Positions 1-9,336 of a stretch of 64,000 nt of DNA are shown here, piece after piece (position 1 is the first letter of the stretch; each line of letters begins with the position of its first letter). Under the pieces are notes generated by a model. That model made no database searches, was not told the origin of the DNA, and was given only the letters and a program-made list of their open reading frames with translations. The translations under genes and the position numbers were made by a program. The stretch covers positions 109,457-173,456 of the forward strand of contig JAJDEB010000023.1 of assembly GCA_029260015.1 (NCBI GenBank), written 5' to 3'. The DNA is from Phycisphaerae bacterium (GTDB lineage Bacteria > Planctomycetota > Phycisphaerae > UBA1845).

Positions 1-19
1 CGCTACGATACTGGAAGAT

Positions 20-1123
20 ATGGATTCCGAATCCAATCAAAAACCGATCCACGTCGCCATCTGCATCGATTCGTCGGTCTATTCCAGATACCGAGCCGTC
101 CTGCGGCACTTGTGCGTCGGACTTAGTGATGAGGTCGCAAGCATCCGAATCGTCACACCGACCAAGGAAGCCAAAGCGCTGAGTCTCGGGCCGGTCAAAG
201 CCGTCATTCACAATGAAATCCGCTGGCCCTTTCGCAAGCAGCGCACCAAGGACGTTATTTCAAAACTTTCGGCGAAACCCCCGACAGTCATTCATGCGAT
301 GTCGGCGGGCTCGTATGCCACTTCTGAAGCGTTGGCTGAGTCGTTTGATGTAGACATCATTTATCAGGTCACTGCATACGAAGATGTCTTTGCACTGACC
401 GAGTCACGCTTCACCGGAATGAAGCACGTCATCGCTGCGAGCGAACCGCTGTACGAAGCCTGTCTTTCGCACGCCAAATTGCCCGATGCCGATGTTTCGC
501 TGGTGCGGCCCGGAGTCGTCTGTGCGAAGGAACCGACCTGTTACCGCGTTGAAGGCCGAGTGCCCACGATTCTCGCGACGGCATCTTTCTCGCCAGAGAC
601 GGGTGTCGATCAGTTGATTCGGGCCATCGCAATGGTCAAGAGCAAACACCATGAGTTGCTCGCGTTTCTGCTCGGTGACGGACCCGACGAAGATCAGCTC
701 AGGCACATTGCTGCAAAGCTCAACTTGAATTCAACCGTTATATTCGCCCAACCGGAAGGGGACATTCTCCAAGCGATGGTCGGTGCGGACATTTTTGTCA
801 CACCCGCGGCGGAAAGGTCGATCTCCGCACGAAGCTTGCAGGCGATGGCCCAGGGGATGGCCGTCGTTGCCGTCGAAGGCGGAGCGTCGGATGCCTATCT
901 GCCAGACGAGACAGCCGTCGTCGCGCGTGCTTCAACCGCCCCAGACCTTGCGGGGGCCATCGAGCGATTGCTCATCGATCGAGATTTTGCCCGGCAAATC
1001 GCGACCAACGCCATCGGTTACATGAAGAAGCGGCATACCATGTCCGCGATGGCCGACCAGACCGCAGAGATATACCGCAAGTTGGCACTTCGCAAGTCAA
1101 CATTGAAAATGCCCAAGTCCTAG
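20..1123 (+). CDS. GT-B fold glycosyltransferase (family 4-like)
   Basis: Probable sugar-nucleotide-dependent glycosyltransferase acting in the cytoplasm on a lipid or polysaccharide acceptor; donor and acceptor cannot be read from sequence. The C-terminal half looks like the family-4 donor domain: a GVVCAKEPT-type linker, ILATASFSPETGVDQLIRAI (the usual position of the 'K/S.GVD.LI.A' element), LLGDGPDEDQL, and a late 'SLQAMAQGMAVVAVEGG' segment matching the E-x7-E/GxPVVA region. The first Glu of that motif is not obvious, so activity is likely but not certain. The reading frame stays open to the left window edge, so the true start may lie outside; the ATG at 20 has only a weak, very close GGAAG. 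It precedes asnS without evident functional link. Confidence 0.8.
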   Translation: MDSESNQKPIHVAICIDSSVYSRYRAVLRHLCVGLSDEVASIRIVTPTKEAKALSLGPVKAVIHNEIRWPFRKQRTKDVISKLSAKPPTVIHAMSAGSYATSEALAESFDVDIIYQVTAYEDVFALTESRFTGMKHVIAASEPLYEACLSHAKLPDADVSLVRPGVVCAKEPTCYRVEGRVPTILATASFSPETGVDQLIRAIAMVKSKHHELLAFLLGDGPDEDQLRHIAAKLNLNSTVIFAQPEGDILQAMVGADIFVTPAAERSISARSLQAMAQGMAVVAVEGGASDAYLPDETAVVARASTAPDLAGAIERLLIDRDFARQIATNAIGYMKKRHTMSAMADQTAEIYRKLALRKSTLKMPKS

Positions 1124-1127
1124 CAGT

Positions 1128-1163
1128 CCTGACGGGTTCCAGCACTCCTGACGGGTTGCAGAC
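1128..1163. repeat. Two tandem copies of an 18-bp unit
   Basis: The 12-mer TCCTGACGGGTT occurs at 1128-1139 and again at 1146-1157, giving an 18-bp period, directly after the glycosyltransferase stop codon and before asnS. Its role is unknown. Confidence 0.6.
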
Positions 1164-1190
1164 CCCGGGTTGTCGTTTTATAACTGTCAT

Positions 1191-2696
1191 ATGAAAGCCT
1201 CAACAACCATATCCAATCTCAAACACCACGACGGCGAAGAGGTCACGCTCGCTGGCTGGGTGTACAAGAATCGACCTAGCGGAAAACTGGTTTTTCTCGT
1301 CGTTCGCGACGGTACCGGTTTGTGCCAATGCGTCATCGAAAAAGGTGACGCGTCTGCGGACTATTTCGACGATGCCAAGCGGTTGTCGCAGGAAGCGTCG
1401 GTCGTCATTCGCGGAACCGTCAATGCCGACGAGCGTTCGGTGGGTGGTTACGAACTGCGGGTGACGGGTCTCGACATTGTCCACGCATCCACCGATTATC
1501 CGATCACACCCAAGTCGCATGGCGTCGAATTTTTGTTCAAGCATCGCCATCTTTGGTTCCGCTCGCAGCGCCAGTTCTTGATCATGCGCTTGCGACATAC
1601 GTTGATCGACGCGATTCGATCGTTCTTCAATACGAATGGGTTCACCTGCATCGACACGCCGATCTTTGCTCCGTCGGCGGGCGAAGGGGCGCAGACGCTT
1701 TTCGAGGTCGATTACTTCGGCGATCCTGTTTATCTCGCGCAGACCGGCCAGCTTTATCTCGAAGCGGCGTGCATGTCCCATGGGAAGGTGTACTGCTTTG
1801 GCCCGACGTTCCGCGCCGAGAAGTCAAAAACGCGCCGCCATCTCACCGAGTTCTGGATGGTCGAACCTGAAATTGCATACGCCTCGCTCGATGAAGTGAT
1901 CGATGTGGCTGAGGATTTCGTTTGCAGCATTGTCGAACGAATGCTCAACGACCACCGCGACGACCTGATCGAACTCGGGCGCGACATAACCGAACTCGAA
2001 AAAATCAAGAAACCGTTCTACCGAGTTCGCTATCACGAAGCTGCGGAACTGCTTCGTGGCCCCAAAGCCAAAGCACTGCTCGAACGCGATCTTGAAGAGA
2101 AAAACGCGCGCATCACCGAGTTGGATCAACTGATCATCGACTTGGAAGCACAGGGCGAAACGGCGAAAAAACAGTGGCAAAAGGACAAGGCCGCTCAAGA
2201 AATCGTCGCTGCCCGCGAAGAATCATCCGAGTTAAAGGAACAGGTCGCCAACATCCCGCACCACATGGAACTGGCCGCGAATTTTAAAATCGGCAGCGAC
2301 CTTGGCGGTTCCGACGAAACGATTATCTCGCGCTTGCACGACAAGCCGGTGTTCGTCACGCACTACCCTGCCAGCGTCAAAGCGTTTTACATGCGGCGCG
2401 ATCGCGAGAATCCCGACCTGGTCGAAAATTTCGACATGCTGGCCACCGAAGGATTCGGTGAAGTCATCGGAGGATCGGCCCGCGAAGAAGATTACGACCG
2501 CTTGCTTAAACGCATCAGCGAAGAAAAACTTCCGCAAGCAGACTACGAGTGGTATCTCGATTTGCGCCGCTACGGCAGCGTGCCGCACGGTGGGTTCGGT
2601 CTGGGATTGGAACGAACTGTTTCATGGCTTTGCGGATTGCGGCATATCCGAGAAACGATTCCGTATCCGCGCATGATGGGTGCTGTTTATCCATAA
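1191..2696 (+). CDS. asnS: Asparaginyl-tRNA synthetase
   Basis: Charges tRNA-Asn with asparagine using ATP (class IIb synthetase). An N-terminal OB-fold anticodon-binding domain (VTLAGWVYKNRPSGKLVFLVVRDG) is followed by the class II catalytic core: motif 2 around FRAEKSKTRRHLTEFWMVEPE and motif 3 GFGLGLERTVSW. At about 501 residues it is longer than the usual 430-470. The extra length is a charged, coiled-coil-like insert of some 70 residues (rich in E, K, A, Q) between motif 2 and the KAFYMRRDREN segment. I chose the ATG at 1191; an upstream TTG at 1170 is in frame, and neither has a strong Shine-Dalgarno. Identity is clear; the insert is the odd part. Confidence 0.95.
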   Translation: MKASTTISNLKHHDGEEVTLAGWVYKNRPSGKLVFLVVRDGTGLCQCVIEKGDASADYFDDAKRLSQEASVVIRGTVNADERSVGGYELRVTGLDIVHASTDYPITPKSHGVEFLFKHRHLWFRSQRQFLIMRLRHTLIDAIRSFFNTNGFTCIDTPIFAPSAGEGAQTLFEVDYFGDPVYLAQTGQLYLEAACMSHGKVYCFGPTFRAEKSKTRRHLTEFWMVEPEIAYASLDEVIDVAEDFVCSIVERMLNDHRDDLIELGRDITELEKIKKPFYRVRYHEAAELLRGPKAKALLERDLEEKNARITELDQLIIDLEAQGETAKKQWQKDKAAQEIVAAREESSELKEQVANIPHHMELAANFKIGSDLGGSDETIISRLHDKPVFVTHYPASVKAFYMRRDRENPDLVENFDMLATEGFGEVIGGSAREEDYDRLLKRISEEKLPQADYEWYLDLRRYGSVPHGGFGLGLERTVSWLCGLRHIRETIPYPRMMGAVYP

Positions 2697-2739
2697 AGCC
2701 CAATATTCAAATATCGCAGCATACTGGCCGGAGAATTGA

Positions 2740-3459
2740 ATGAGTCTTGCAACAATGAAGTTGGCTACCACGCGAATCGTTTTCGGATTTTTCGTTGCAT
2801 TCGTTTTGACATTGACGGGTTGCGGCGGAAGTGGGTTTGGTGAATCGCTCGCCGTGCCTCAGGAAAGACGAACCGTTATTCCGGGTGGGCTCAGTCCAGG
2901 CGACCGCGTTTCATTTCCCTCCGACAAGCCATTTGTCATTGCGGACAGCGCTCGCACTTCGACCGGTGACGGCATCGCGACAGCAAGCGCAACTGACGAC
3001 GGTTCAGCAAAGTGCCAGATCAAGGCAGCCGGCAACAGTGCCGCGTCGGGCGAATTTCAGTTGGGTCACGTCATCTACAACGATACCGACAGACCGCTCG
3101 ATGTTTCTGTACAATTCGAGTTTGAATATGCCTTCGAAGTTCTCGACGGCATGCCGGAAAGTCGCGCCCCCGAGTCGATCGGATTGAAGGTTTATGTGCA
3201 GGATTCCGATCAAATCGTGCAGCACCGTCGCACGATTCTCGAACAAGGTGACGGTTTGACGGCATGGAAGGACGCAGGACGCGAGTCGCCTTGGTTCAAC
3301 ATAACCCTACAACCGCGACTTGCATACAATCTGGTGCTGGCTGGCAGGTTGGCAGCCGAGGCCGAGGAAGACGGCAAACCGGTTGAAGCCAAGATGAGCG
3401 TCAGCAACCTGCGCATCGAGATCAGCGCCCGAAGCAAACGCAGCGCTCCGCCGAAATAG
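2740..3459 (+). CDS. Putative lipoprotein of unknown function
   Basis: Predicted secreted lipoprotein. The N-terminus has a short charged segment, a hydrophobic stretch (IVFGFFVAFVLTL) and a lipobox-like LTGC, giving Cys at about residue 29, followed by Gly-rich sequence, as expected for a signal-peptidase II substrate. The mature part of about 210 residues is mostly polar and beta-like, with phrases such as LGHVIYNDTDRPLDVSVQFEFEY that suggest a beta-sandwich. I recognise no family. An alternative ATG lies 15 bases inside (2755). It sits between asnS and guaB with short gaps and may share their transcript. Confidence 0.7.
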   Translation: MSLATMKLATTRIVFGFFVAFVLTLTGCGGSGFGESLAVPQERRTVIPGGLSPGDRVSFPSDKPFVIADSARTSTGDGIATASATDDGSAKCQIKAAGNSAASGEFQLGHVIYNDTDRPLDVSVQFEFEYAFEVLDGMPESRAPESIGLKVYVQDSDQIVQHRRTILEQGDGLTAWKDAGRESPWFNITLQPRLAYNLVLAGRLAAEAEEDGKPVEAKMSVSNLRIEISARSKRSAPPK

Positions 3460-3509
3460 GGCTGTCGAAAAAGGCAACACAAAACCGTACCTTCGGTATA
3501 GGATTTGCC

Positions 3510-5024
3510 ATGACCACTTCATCACCGCAACTCAACTTGGCCAGCAACGCCGGGCACGATCGCATTCTGGGGCACGCAATCACCTTCGCCGATGTGCTGC
3601 TCGTTCCGCAGCTATCCGATGTCGCCCCGAACGAAGCAGACGTGCAAACCCGCGTCACCCGCAACATCACCATGAACATTCCGCTGCTCTCTGCGCCGAT
3701 GGACACAGTGACCGAATCGCGTCTGGCAATCGCCCTCGCGCAAGAAGGCGGCATGGGCATCATCCATCGCAACATGAGCGTCGAAGATCAATGTCGCGAA
3801 GTGCGCAAGGTGAAGCGCAACGAAAGCGGTATCATCATCGACCCGGTCACGCTTCGACCCGAACAATCCGTTCGTGAGGCACAAGACCAGATGCGGATGC
3901 ACAACGTCTCCGGAATTCCCATCACCAAACCCGATGGAAAACTCGTCGGTATCCTCACCCGCCGCGACTTGAAGTTTCTGGAATCGCCCGACCTGAAAGT
4001 CTCCGAAGTGATGACCCGCGATAATCTTGTCGTGGGCCATAACCAAATGTCTCTCGACGAATCGGAGCGCATACTCAAGTCGGCGAAGGTCGAGAAACTG
4101 CTGCTCGTTGATAAAGATTTTCACCTGACCGGTCTGATCACGATGCGCGACATTGAGCGCAGTCGCGAATTCGGTCACAGTTGCAAAGACGAGAGGGGCC
4201 GATTGCGCGTGGGAGCAGCTGTCGGGGTTCACGATTTTGATCGGATCGAAGGACTCATTGCCCACGATGTCGATCTCGTCGTCGTTGACACCGCCCACGG
4301 TCACAGCAAGAACGTCATTGAGACCATCAAGACCGTTCGTCAGCGCTATGACATAGAATTGATCGCAGGCAACATCGTCACCGCAGAAGCTGCCCGCGAC
4401 TTGATCGACGCCGGCGTCGATGGCCTCAAGGTCGGTGTGGGCCCGGGAAGCATCTGCACCACACGAATCGTCAGCGGTGTCGGTGTTCCGCAACTCACCG
4501 CGATCATGGACGTCACCTCTGCCGCCGAACCGCACGGTATCCCGGTGATCGCGGATGGCGGTATTCGTCATAGCGGCGAAATCACCAAAGCCATCGCGGC
4601 TGGCGCTCACAGCGTGATGCTCGGGTCGCTGTTCGCCGGATTGGAAGAATCGCCCGGTGAGTCGGTCACATGGCGCGGACGGCGCTTCAAGGAATACCGC
4701 GGGATGGGCAGCCTCGGCGCGATGGTCAAGGGATCGGCTGCCCGCTACGGACAATCGGCCAATGCCGCGACGCAGAAACTCGTACCCGAAGGCGTCGAAG
4801 GTCGCGTGCCCTATCGCGGTCCACTCACCGATTTCGTGTATCAACTTGTCGGCGGACTAAAATCTGGAATGGGCTATTGCGGAACGCCCACGATTGACGA
4901 TTTGCGGACCAGAGCCAGATTCTGTAGCGTGTCTTCTGCTGGCGTGGCAGAGTCGCACACGCATGACGTCACCATCACAAGAGAATCGCCCAACTATGCC
5001 ATCGAACCACCATCCAGCTTATAG
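3510..5024 (+). CDS. guaB: Inosine-5'-monophosphate dehydrogenase
   Basis: Oxidises IMP to XMP with NAD+, the committed step to GMP. Full-length (504 residues) with the expected order: barrel start ([23 protein letters not shown]), two CBS domains in the middle ([18 protein letters not shown] and [18 protein letters not shown]), then the catalytic half with VDTAHGHS, the loop [15 protein letters not shown] carrying the nucleophilic Cys, RGMGSLGAM, and the flap with [12 protein letters not shown]. The C-terminus [12 protein letters not shown] is the normal family end. The CBS pair usually binds adenine nucleotides and regulates activity. The next coding sequence probably begins inside its 3' end. 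guaA follows 1.5 kb downstream on the same strand, so the whole GMP branch from IMP is encoded here. Confidence 0.98.
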   Translation: MTTSSPQLNLASNAGHDRILGHAITFADVLLVPQLSDVAPNEADVQTRVTRNITMNIPLLSAPMDTVTESRLAIALAQEGGMGIIHRNMSVEDQCREVRKVKRNESGIIIDPVTLRPEQSVREAQDQMRMHNVSGIPITKPDGKLVGILTRRDLKFLESPDLKVSEVMTRDNLVVGHNQMSLDESERILKSAKVEKLLLVDKDFHLTGLITMRDIERSREFGHSCKDERGRLRVGAAVGVHDFDRIEGLIAHDVDLVVVDTAHGHSKNVIETIKTVRQRYDIELIAGNIVTAEAARDLIDAGVDGLKVGVGPGSICTTRIVSGVGVPQLTAIMDVTSAAEPHGIPVIADGGIRHSGEITKAIAAGAHSVMLGSLFAGLEESPGESVTWRGRRFKEYRGMGSLGAMVKGSAARYGQSANAATQKLVPEGVEGRVPYRGPLTDFVYQLVGGLKSGMGYCGTPTIDDLRTRARFCSVSSAGVAESHTHDVTITRESPNYAIEPPSSL

Positions 5025-5571
5025 CACCTGGCGCACTGACCTGGGTCGAATGTTGACCTTGGCACTGCTTGTCGCGGCGTGCGGTTGCAGCGAGTATATC
5101 AATCCATGGACCGACGAGATGGTGTCCTATGAGTACGTCACCACTGCTTCTGCAGAAGGCGTCCGTTCAGCCGCCCATCCTGTTGAACCAGTCACGCGAT
5201 CATTTCAACCTACGCTCATCAGCCCGCAGGACGGTACGGTCGGGCACTTCCCGCTCGGATGGGAAGATCCGTTTGAAGATCGCGGTAGCGACGACGGTCA
5301 ATTCGCATGGACGGCTGAGGATTATTTCGCCATGCCCTATGGCCTCGGTCGATTCATCGTCAACACCATCGGTGTGCCAGCCAGCGTGATCATTCAACCA
5401 CCGGTCCCGCTGATGGGTAGCGACGGGATCACCAGTCGCCAGTTTCTGGGTTACGACCACGACGCCGAATGGCTGCCCGCCGGTCGATCGGCAACACCAC
5501 CGGACGTTCTCGAAATCGGTACGATTCCCACAAGTGAAATTGAGATGGAGAGCGGCGAGCCAATCGAGTAG
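4996..5571 (+). CDS. Putative lipoprotein overlapping guaB
   Basis: Predicted lipoprotein of about 191 residues. From the ATG at 4996 the N-terminus carries Arg residues, a hydrophobic run MLTLALLVA and a lipobox-type VAAC, so the lipidated Cys is near residue 28. The start overlaps the last 29 bases of guaB in another frame. A second ATG at 5050 would avoid the overlap but would leave a signal peptide with no positive n-region, which is why I prefer 4996. The mature region contains EYINPWTDE, FPLGWEDPFEDRGSDDG and IIQPPVPLMGS. I recognise no domain. It sits between guaB and guaA in a same-strand run. Confidence 0.65.
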   Translation: MPSNHHPAYSTWRTDLGRMLTLALLVAACGCSEYINPWTDEMVSYEYVTTASAEGVRSAAHPVEPVTRSFQPTLISPQDGTVGHFPLGWEDPFEDRGSDDGQFAWTAEDYFAMPYGLGRFIVNTIGVPASVIIQPPVPLMGSDGITSRQFLGYDHDAEWLPAGRSATPPDVLEIGTIPTSEIEMESGEPIE

Positions 5572-5653
5572 CAAGACGCAACGCTCAAATAATCAGAACG
5601 ACAGTGGCGTCAGTTGAGTAAAGGGTCAAATCAAGGTCACAGCGAATTGCATA

Positions 5654-6574
5654 ATGACGGACCCTCACTCCCACCCAGTCGATCAGCCGCCATATCCACC
5701 GGACGAAGAACTCAAAACGGAACTGATCGAAGACGTCAGCTTTGACGATCGAACACCGTACGCCCTCGCGCGGGAAGCGGGTCAGCGCGGATACATGAAA
5801 ATGTGCCGCTGGGTCTGGTCGGCAGGCAAGTACCGACTGACACACCTGTGCCTGTCGCGCCCGTCGCGATACTCCCGCCGATTCGCCCGCATTCACATTC
5901 TCATGTTTTCGATCGCTGCTACGCTTTGCATTTTCGCGAATGCGGGGTGGCACGCTGTGCGGGTCGGACCCGGAATGGAAAACGTTTCCACGACACCTTC
6001 CGGGAAGGGCTGGTCGGAGTTTGTCACCCGCCCGTTTCCGACGCCAACAACGTTTGCAGATTCGGTGGTCGTATCCAGCGTGTGGTTCAACGCGACGTGG
6101 GCGTCCTTCGCTGCCGGAATCGGGTTGTTCATCACGCTGGTTTTCGGATTCCTTTTCGTGGGTCTGTTTGCGTCGCTTGCCAATCGAAGCCTCTTGCCGG
6201 AACATCGCATCGAATCGCGGCTTAGCTGCGCCATTCACTATGGCACAAGTTGGCTGTTGTTTCTGATTGCTGCGATATTTATTTTCTGCCTGCGACCGCT
6301 GGCGATCCTCGGAAAAGTTGCCGGATGGCCGATGGTCCCCGGCACGCTTTTTGTCGATGCCTGCGCCCTGCTTCTGGCGATCCTCGGATTGATGCTTGGA
6401 TGGTTTTGGCTGATTCGCCTTGGCGGAACGGTTCCGAAAGCATCGCGTCAGTCTGCTGGCCGATTTTTCGTATTCTGGGGCCCGCTCTGCATGGTCATCC
6501 TTGTGGGCAGCATCGCCAGCGGAATGTATTTTCTTTCGAATGAAATCCCGCAACGTTTGGGACTAAACTGGTAG
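5654..6574 (+). CDS. Multi-pass membrane protein of unknown function
   Basis: About 306 residues with a soluble, acidic N-terminal 75 residues (PPYPPDEELKTEL) and then a basic stretch (SRPSRYSRRFARIH) leading into the first membrane segment. Four or five hydrophobic segments follow: ILMFSIAATLCIFANAG, WASFAAGIGLFITLVFGFLFVG, SWLLFLIAAIFIFCL, LLLAILGLMLGWFWLI and FFVFWGPLCMVILVGSI. No catalytic motif is visible. It lies 10 bases before guaA and may be cotranscribed with it. A long antisense frame (5585-6553) is rejected because its composition is Arg/Gln/His-rich and featureless. Confidence 0.75.
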   Translation: MTDPHSHPVDQPPYPPDEELKTELIEDVSFDDRTPYALAREAGQRGYMKMCRWVWSAGKYRLTHLCLSRPSRYSRRFARIHILMFSIAATLCIFANAGWHAVRVGPGMENVSTTPSGKGWSEFVTRPFPTPTTFADSVVVSSVWFNATWASFAAGIGLFITLVFGFLFVGLFASLANRSLLPEHRIESRLSCAIHYGTSWLLFLIAAIFIFCLRPLAILGKVAGWPMVPGTLFVDACALLLAILGLMLGWFWLIRLGGTVPKASRQSAGRFFVFWGPLCMVILVGSIASGMYFLSNEIPQRLGLNW

Positions 6575-6584
6575 AATCCGCCGC

Positions 6585-8135
6585 ATGTCCAACGCCACCA
6601 TCGCCGTTCTCGACTATGGCAGTCAGTACACCCAGTTGATCGCCCGCCGGGTTCGCGAACATCAGACGCACAGCCTCATCTTCGCGCCCGATACCACTGC
6701 TGCGAAACTCGCCAAGCACAATATCGTCGGAATCATTCTGTCCGGTGGACCGTCGAGCATCTACGACGAGGGCGCGCCATTTTGCGACCCAAGCCTGCTG
6801 GAAATGAACGTCCCGGTGCTCGGCATTTGTTACGGGATGCAGGCGCTCGTCCGCGCACTAAAGGGCGATGTCGCGGCGACGAGTCGGCGTGAGTACGGCC
6901 GGACGCAACTCGAAGTCGTCAAAGACGACAAACTGCTCGGGCACCTGCCATCACCGTTTACGGTTTGGATGAGTCATGGTGACATGGTCGAGCGCGTTCC
7001 CGACCAATTCGAAACCATCGCCAAGACTGGCAATTGCCCCATCGCTGCCGTCCGCCACAAGACCCGCGCCATATACGGTCTTCAATTTCATCCGGAAGTT
7101 TCACACACGCAGCATGGTACGCAGATCATTCGGAACTTCCTCAGCGAAGTGTGCAAAGCGCCCATGGATTGGGTCATGGGTCATGTGGTCCGTGACTCGA
7201 TCGCCAAGATCAAAGAGCAGGTCGGAGAGAACGATCGAGTGATATGCGGGCTTTCCGGCGGCGTCGACAGCAGTGTGACTGCTGCCCTATTGCACGAAGC
7301 CATCGGCGACAAGCTGGTCTGCGTCTTTGTTGACAATGGCGTCTTGCGCAAGGGCGAATTGGAATTGGTCGAATCGACCTTCCGCGAACATTTCGCAATC
7401 GATCTGCGCGTCGCCCATGAAAGCAAACGCTTCCTCGATGCGCTCAAGGGTGTGACCAACCCCGATCAGAAACGTCGCATCATCGGCAAGACATTCGTCG
7501 ATGTGTTCAAAGCCGCATCCGCCGAAATCGAAAACGCGAAGTTTCTCGCCCAGGGCACGTTGTATCCAGACGTCATCGAATCCGGCGCAGGTCCGCACGG
7601 TAAGTCTGCGAGCATCAAACTGCATCACAACGTCGGCGGATTGCCAGCCGAATTGGGGTTCGAGCTGATTGAACCACTTCGCGATTTGTTCAAAGATGAA
7701 GTCCGCCGCATGGGCGAGCATCTTGATCTTCCGCCAGAAATCATCTGGCGACATCCGTTCCCCGGGCCCGGGTTGGCTGTGCGCATCATCGGCGAAATCA
7801 CGTCCGAGCGCGTCGCCGTCTTGCAGCAGGCCGACGCCATCACCATCGAAGAAATTCGGGCGGCTGGCTGGTATGACAAAATCGGTCAGGCGTTTGCGGT
7901 GCTGCTACCGATCAGCACGGTCGGGGTCATGGGTGACGCACGCAGTTTTTCCGGCCAGCAGGTGGTGGCCATCCGATTTGTGGAGACGACCGACTTCATG
8001 ACCGCCGACTGGGTGCGTGTGGATTACACCGTTTTGGAGCGCATTTCATCGCGAATCATGAACGAGGTGTCGGGCATAAATCGGGTGGTCTACGACATTT
8101 CGGGCAAACCGCCAGCCACGATCGAATGGGAATAA
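6585..8135 (+). CDS. guaA: GMP synthase (glutamine-hydrolysing)
   Basis: Converts XMP to GMP with glutamine and ATP. Complete two-part enzyme of 516 residues. The N-terminal class I amidotransferase carries ILSGGPSSIYDEGAP, the Cys nucleophile in GICYGMQAL, and the His-x-Glu pair in GLQFHPEVSHT. The ATP-pyrophosphatase domain follows with the PP-loop GLSGGVDSSV, and the C-terminal dimerisation domain ends RVVYDISGKPPATIEWE, which is the standard family terminus. It forms the GMP branch with guaB upstream. No purine riboswitch is evident in the 10-base gap before it, so any such control would have to act at guaB. Confidence 0.98.
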   Translation: MSNATIAVLDYGSQYTQLIARRVREHQTHSLIFAPDTTAAKLAKHNIVGIILSGGPSSIYDEGAPFCDPSLLEMNVPVLGICYGMQALVRALKGDVAATSRREYGRTQLEVVKDDKLLGHLPSPFTVWMSHGDMVERVPDQFETIAKTGNCPIAAVRHKTRAIYGLQFHPEVSHTQHGTQIIRNFLSEVCKAPMDWVMGHVVRDSIAKIKEQVGENDRVICGLSGGVDSSVTAALLHEAIGDKLVCVFVDNGVLRKGELELVESTFREHFAIDLRVAHESKRFLDALKGVTNPDQKRRIIGKTFVDVFKAASAEIENAKFLAQGTLYPDVIESGAGPHGKSASIKLHHNVGGLPAELGFELIEPLRDLFKDEVRRMGEHLDLPPEIIWRHPFPGPGLAVRIIGEITSERVAVLQQADAITIEEIRAAGWYDKIGQAFAVLLPISTVGVMGDARSFSGQQVVAIRFVETTDFMTADWVRVDYTVLERISSRIMNEVSGINRVVYDISGKPPATIEWE

Positions 8136-8261
8136 TCAGCCGACATATCGCAGTTATCACACCGTCAAATTGTCATCGCAAATTGTAAACGTGGGCTGAC
8201 TCGGTAAAGACCGTAGGCGTATATCTTGAGTGAATCCGATTTTGACTCAATCAAAACAGTC

Positions 8262-8291
8262 TTGACGCCGATTCTAACAGTATGCTAGGCT
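8262..8291 (+). promoter_or_regulatory. Candidate promoter of the antitoxin gene
   Basis: TTGACG at 8262-8267 and TAGGCT at 8286-8291 are separated by 18 bases, about 95 bases before the antitoxin start. The -35 is good and the -10 is weak. Confidence 0.4.
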
Positions 8292-8297
8292 CGCCTA
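8286..8297. promoter_or_regulatory. Palindromic operator candidate
   Basis: TAGGC-TC-GCCTA is a perfect 5+5 inverted repeat covering the candidate -10. Phd/YefM proteins are known to repress their own promoters by binding short palindromes, so this position fits autoregulation. Binding is inferred. Confidence 0.4.
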
Positions 8298-8383
8298 AGA
8301 ATATTCACTTCCCGCTTTCAACCGAGAGATAACCAGTTGCGTTTGCAAACGATTTTGGGGAAACCCTGTTCGTTCGGAGATGG

Positions 8384-8584
8384 ATGATGGACATTCAGAA
8401 TGATGTTTGCTCGTTGCAGGATTTTGTTGTCGATTCGGAAAACCTGATTCGCGATATTCAAGCGAACCAGCGCCCGGTGATGGTCACCAGCAATGGTAAA
8501 CCTGGCGTCGTCATCATCCCTGCCGACTTCATGCCTTCAAAGCTCAAAGCATTGACCGCGATCTGCGATCTTTCAAACGTCTAA
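8384..8584 (+). CDS. Phd/YefM-like antitoxin, no toxin partner seen
   Basis: A 66-residue protein resembling the Phd/YefM DNA-binding antitoxins: LIRDIQANQRPVMVTSNGKPGVVIIPADFM matches the family's 'F...l..v..g..v.it.nGkp.AVlvs..dy' core. These proteins neutralise a toxin and repress their own operon. Two start codons are adjacent (8384, 8387), with GGAGA at 8376-8380 suiting the second. No toxin-sized same-strand gene follows: the next gene is convergent and their stop codons overlap by four bases. It is therefore either an orphan antitoxin or a free-standing Phd-type regulator. Confidence 0.7.
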   Translation: MMDIQNDVCSLQDFVVDSENLIRDIQANQRPVMVTSNGKPGVVIIPADFMPSKLKALTAICDLSNV

Positions 8585-9261
8585 TTCGCCCCGGCTTCAT
8601 CTGCATCGGATGGACTGCCGTCGCTGCTCTTGGCTCGCGACTTGCGTGGTTTGGTCAATAGCGACACCTGCGACCAAATCGAAACGTAAAGCAGCACCAC
8701 CGAAACCAAAACCCGAATCCACCACACCACCGGGCTGACTCTTGGCTTGATCGTAACCGGCGTCAACTGCGCCGAGTACTCCAACTCAACCGCCCCGCCA
8801 GTTCCCACCATCTTGAAATAACCCACGATGCCACCCGGGGGATACTCCGTTTCCATGTACTCACCAATAAAAGCCCTAAGCTCAGTCGCCACTTCTTGAC
8901 GACTCTTGCCCTTCGGTTTGCGTACTCTCGGATTCTCAATCGCCGCGTCGACGAAATCCTGCGGATAGTCGATCGCTTCTTTCGTCACAGCCAGTGACCA
9001 ACAAACGAGTGAAACCATCACCGTCGCAAGAATGGCATGGGATCGCGGAACAATCTTGGTCTTGTCGGCTGCCCGGTACATCGACGCACCGATGATCAGT
9101 CCAAAGAGCATGAAGAAAAACAGACCAAGCATCGCAATCAACGACAACGCGTACGACAACAGCGTTAACCCTAAAACGCACGCCACGACCAGCCCTACAA
9201 TCGTCGGAACGACAATGCTCCCTTTTGGCAACGCCCCGGAATCTTTTGCGGCAGAATTCAA
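8581..9261 (-). CDS. Membrane protein of unknown function
   Basis: About 226 residues. There are two or three N-terminal hydrophobic segments (VVPTIVGLVVACVLGL, LIAMLGLFFFMLFGLIIG, AILATVMVSLVCWSLAV), a polar middle (residues 95-165, with VGYFKMVGTGGAVELEY), one more segment near the C-terminus (VVWWIRVLVSVVLLYVSIW) and a basic/acidic tail. The start is a TTG preceded by an AAAGGAAAAGGG tract. I recognise no family. It is convergent with the antitoxin gene, sharing stop-codon bases. Confidence 0.65.
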   Translation of the reverse strand: MNSAAKDSGALPKGSIVVPTIVGLVVACVLGLTLLSYALSLIAMLGLFFFMLFGLIIGASMYRAADKTKIVPRSHAILATVMVSLVCWSLAVTKEAIDYPQDFVDAAIENPRVRKPKGKSRQEVATELRAFIGEYMETEYPPGGIVGYFKMVGTGGAVELEYSAQLTPVTIKPRVSPVVWWIRVLVSVVLLYVSIWSQVSLLTKPRKSRAKSSDGSPSDADEAGAN

Positions 9262-9336
9262 ACCCTTTTCCTTTGTGCTGAATATGTCGAAAGCATGGGT
9301 ATCTCGAAAGACTTGGCACTTGGCTGACGACGTTCA

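Noticed and set aside
3612-4844. 410-codon open frame antisense to guaB
   Set aside because: Lies entirely within a clear guaB gene and shows no family motif.
5585-6553. 322-codon open frame antisense to the membrane protein before guaA
   Set aside because: Composition is Arg/Lys/Gln/Ser-rich with no structure, while the plus-strand frame has clean membrane helices.
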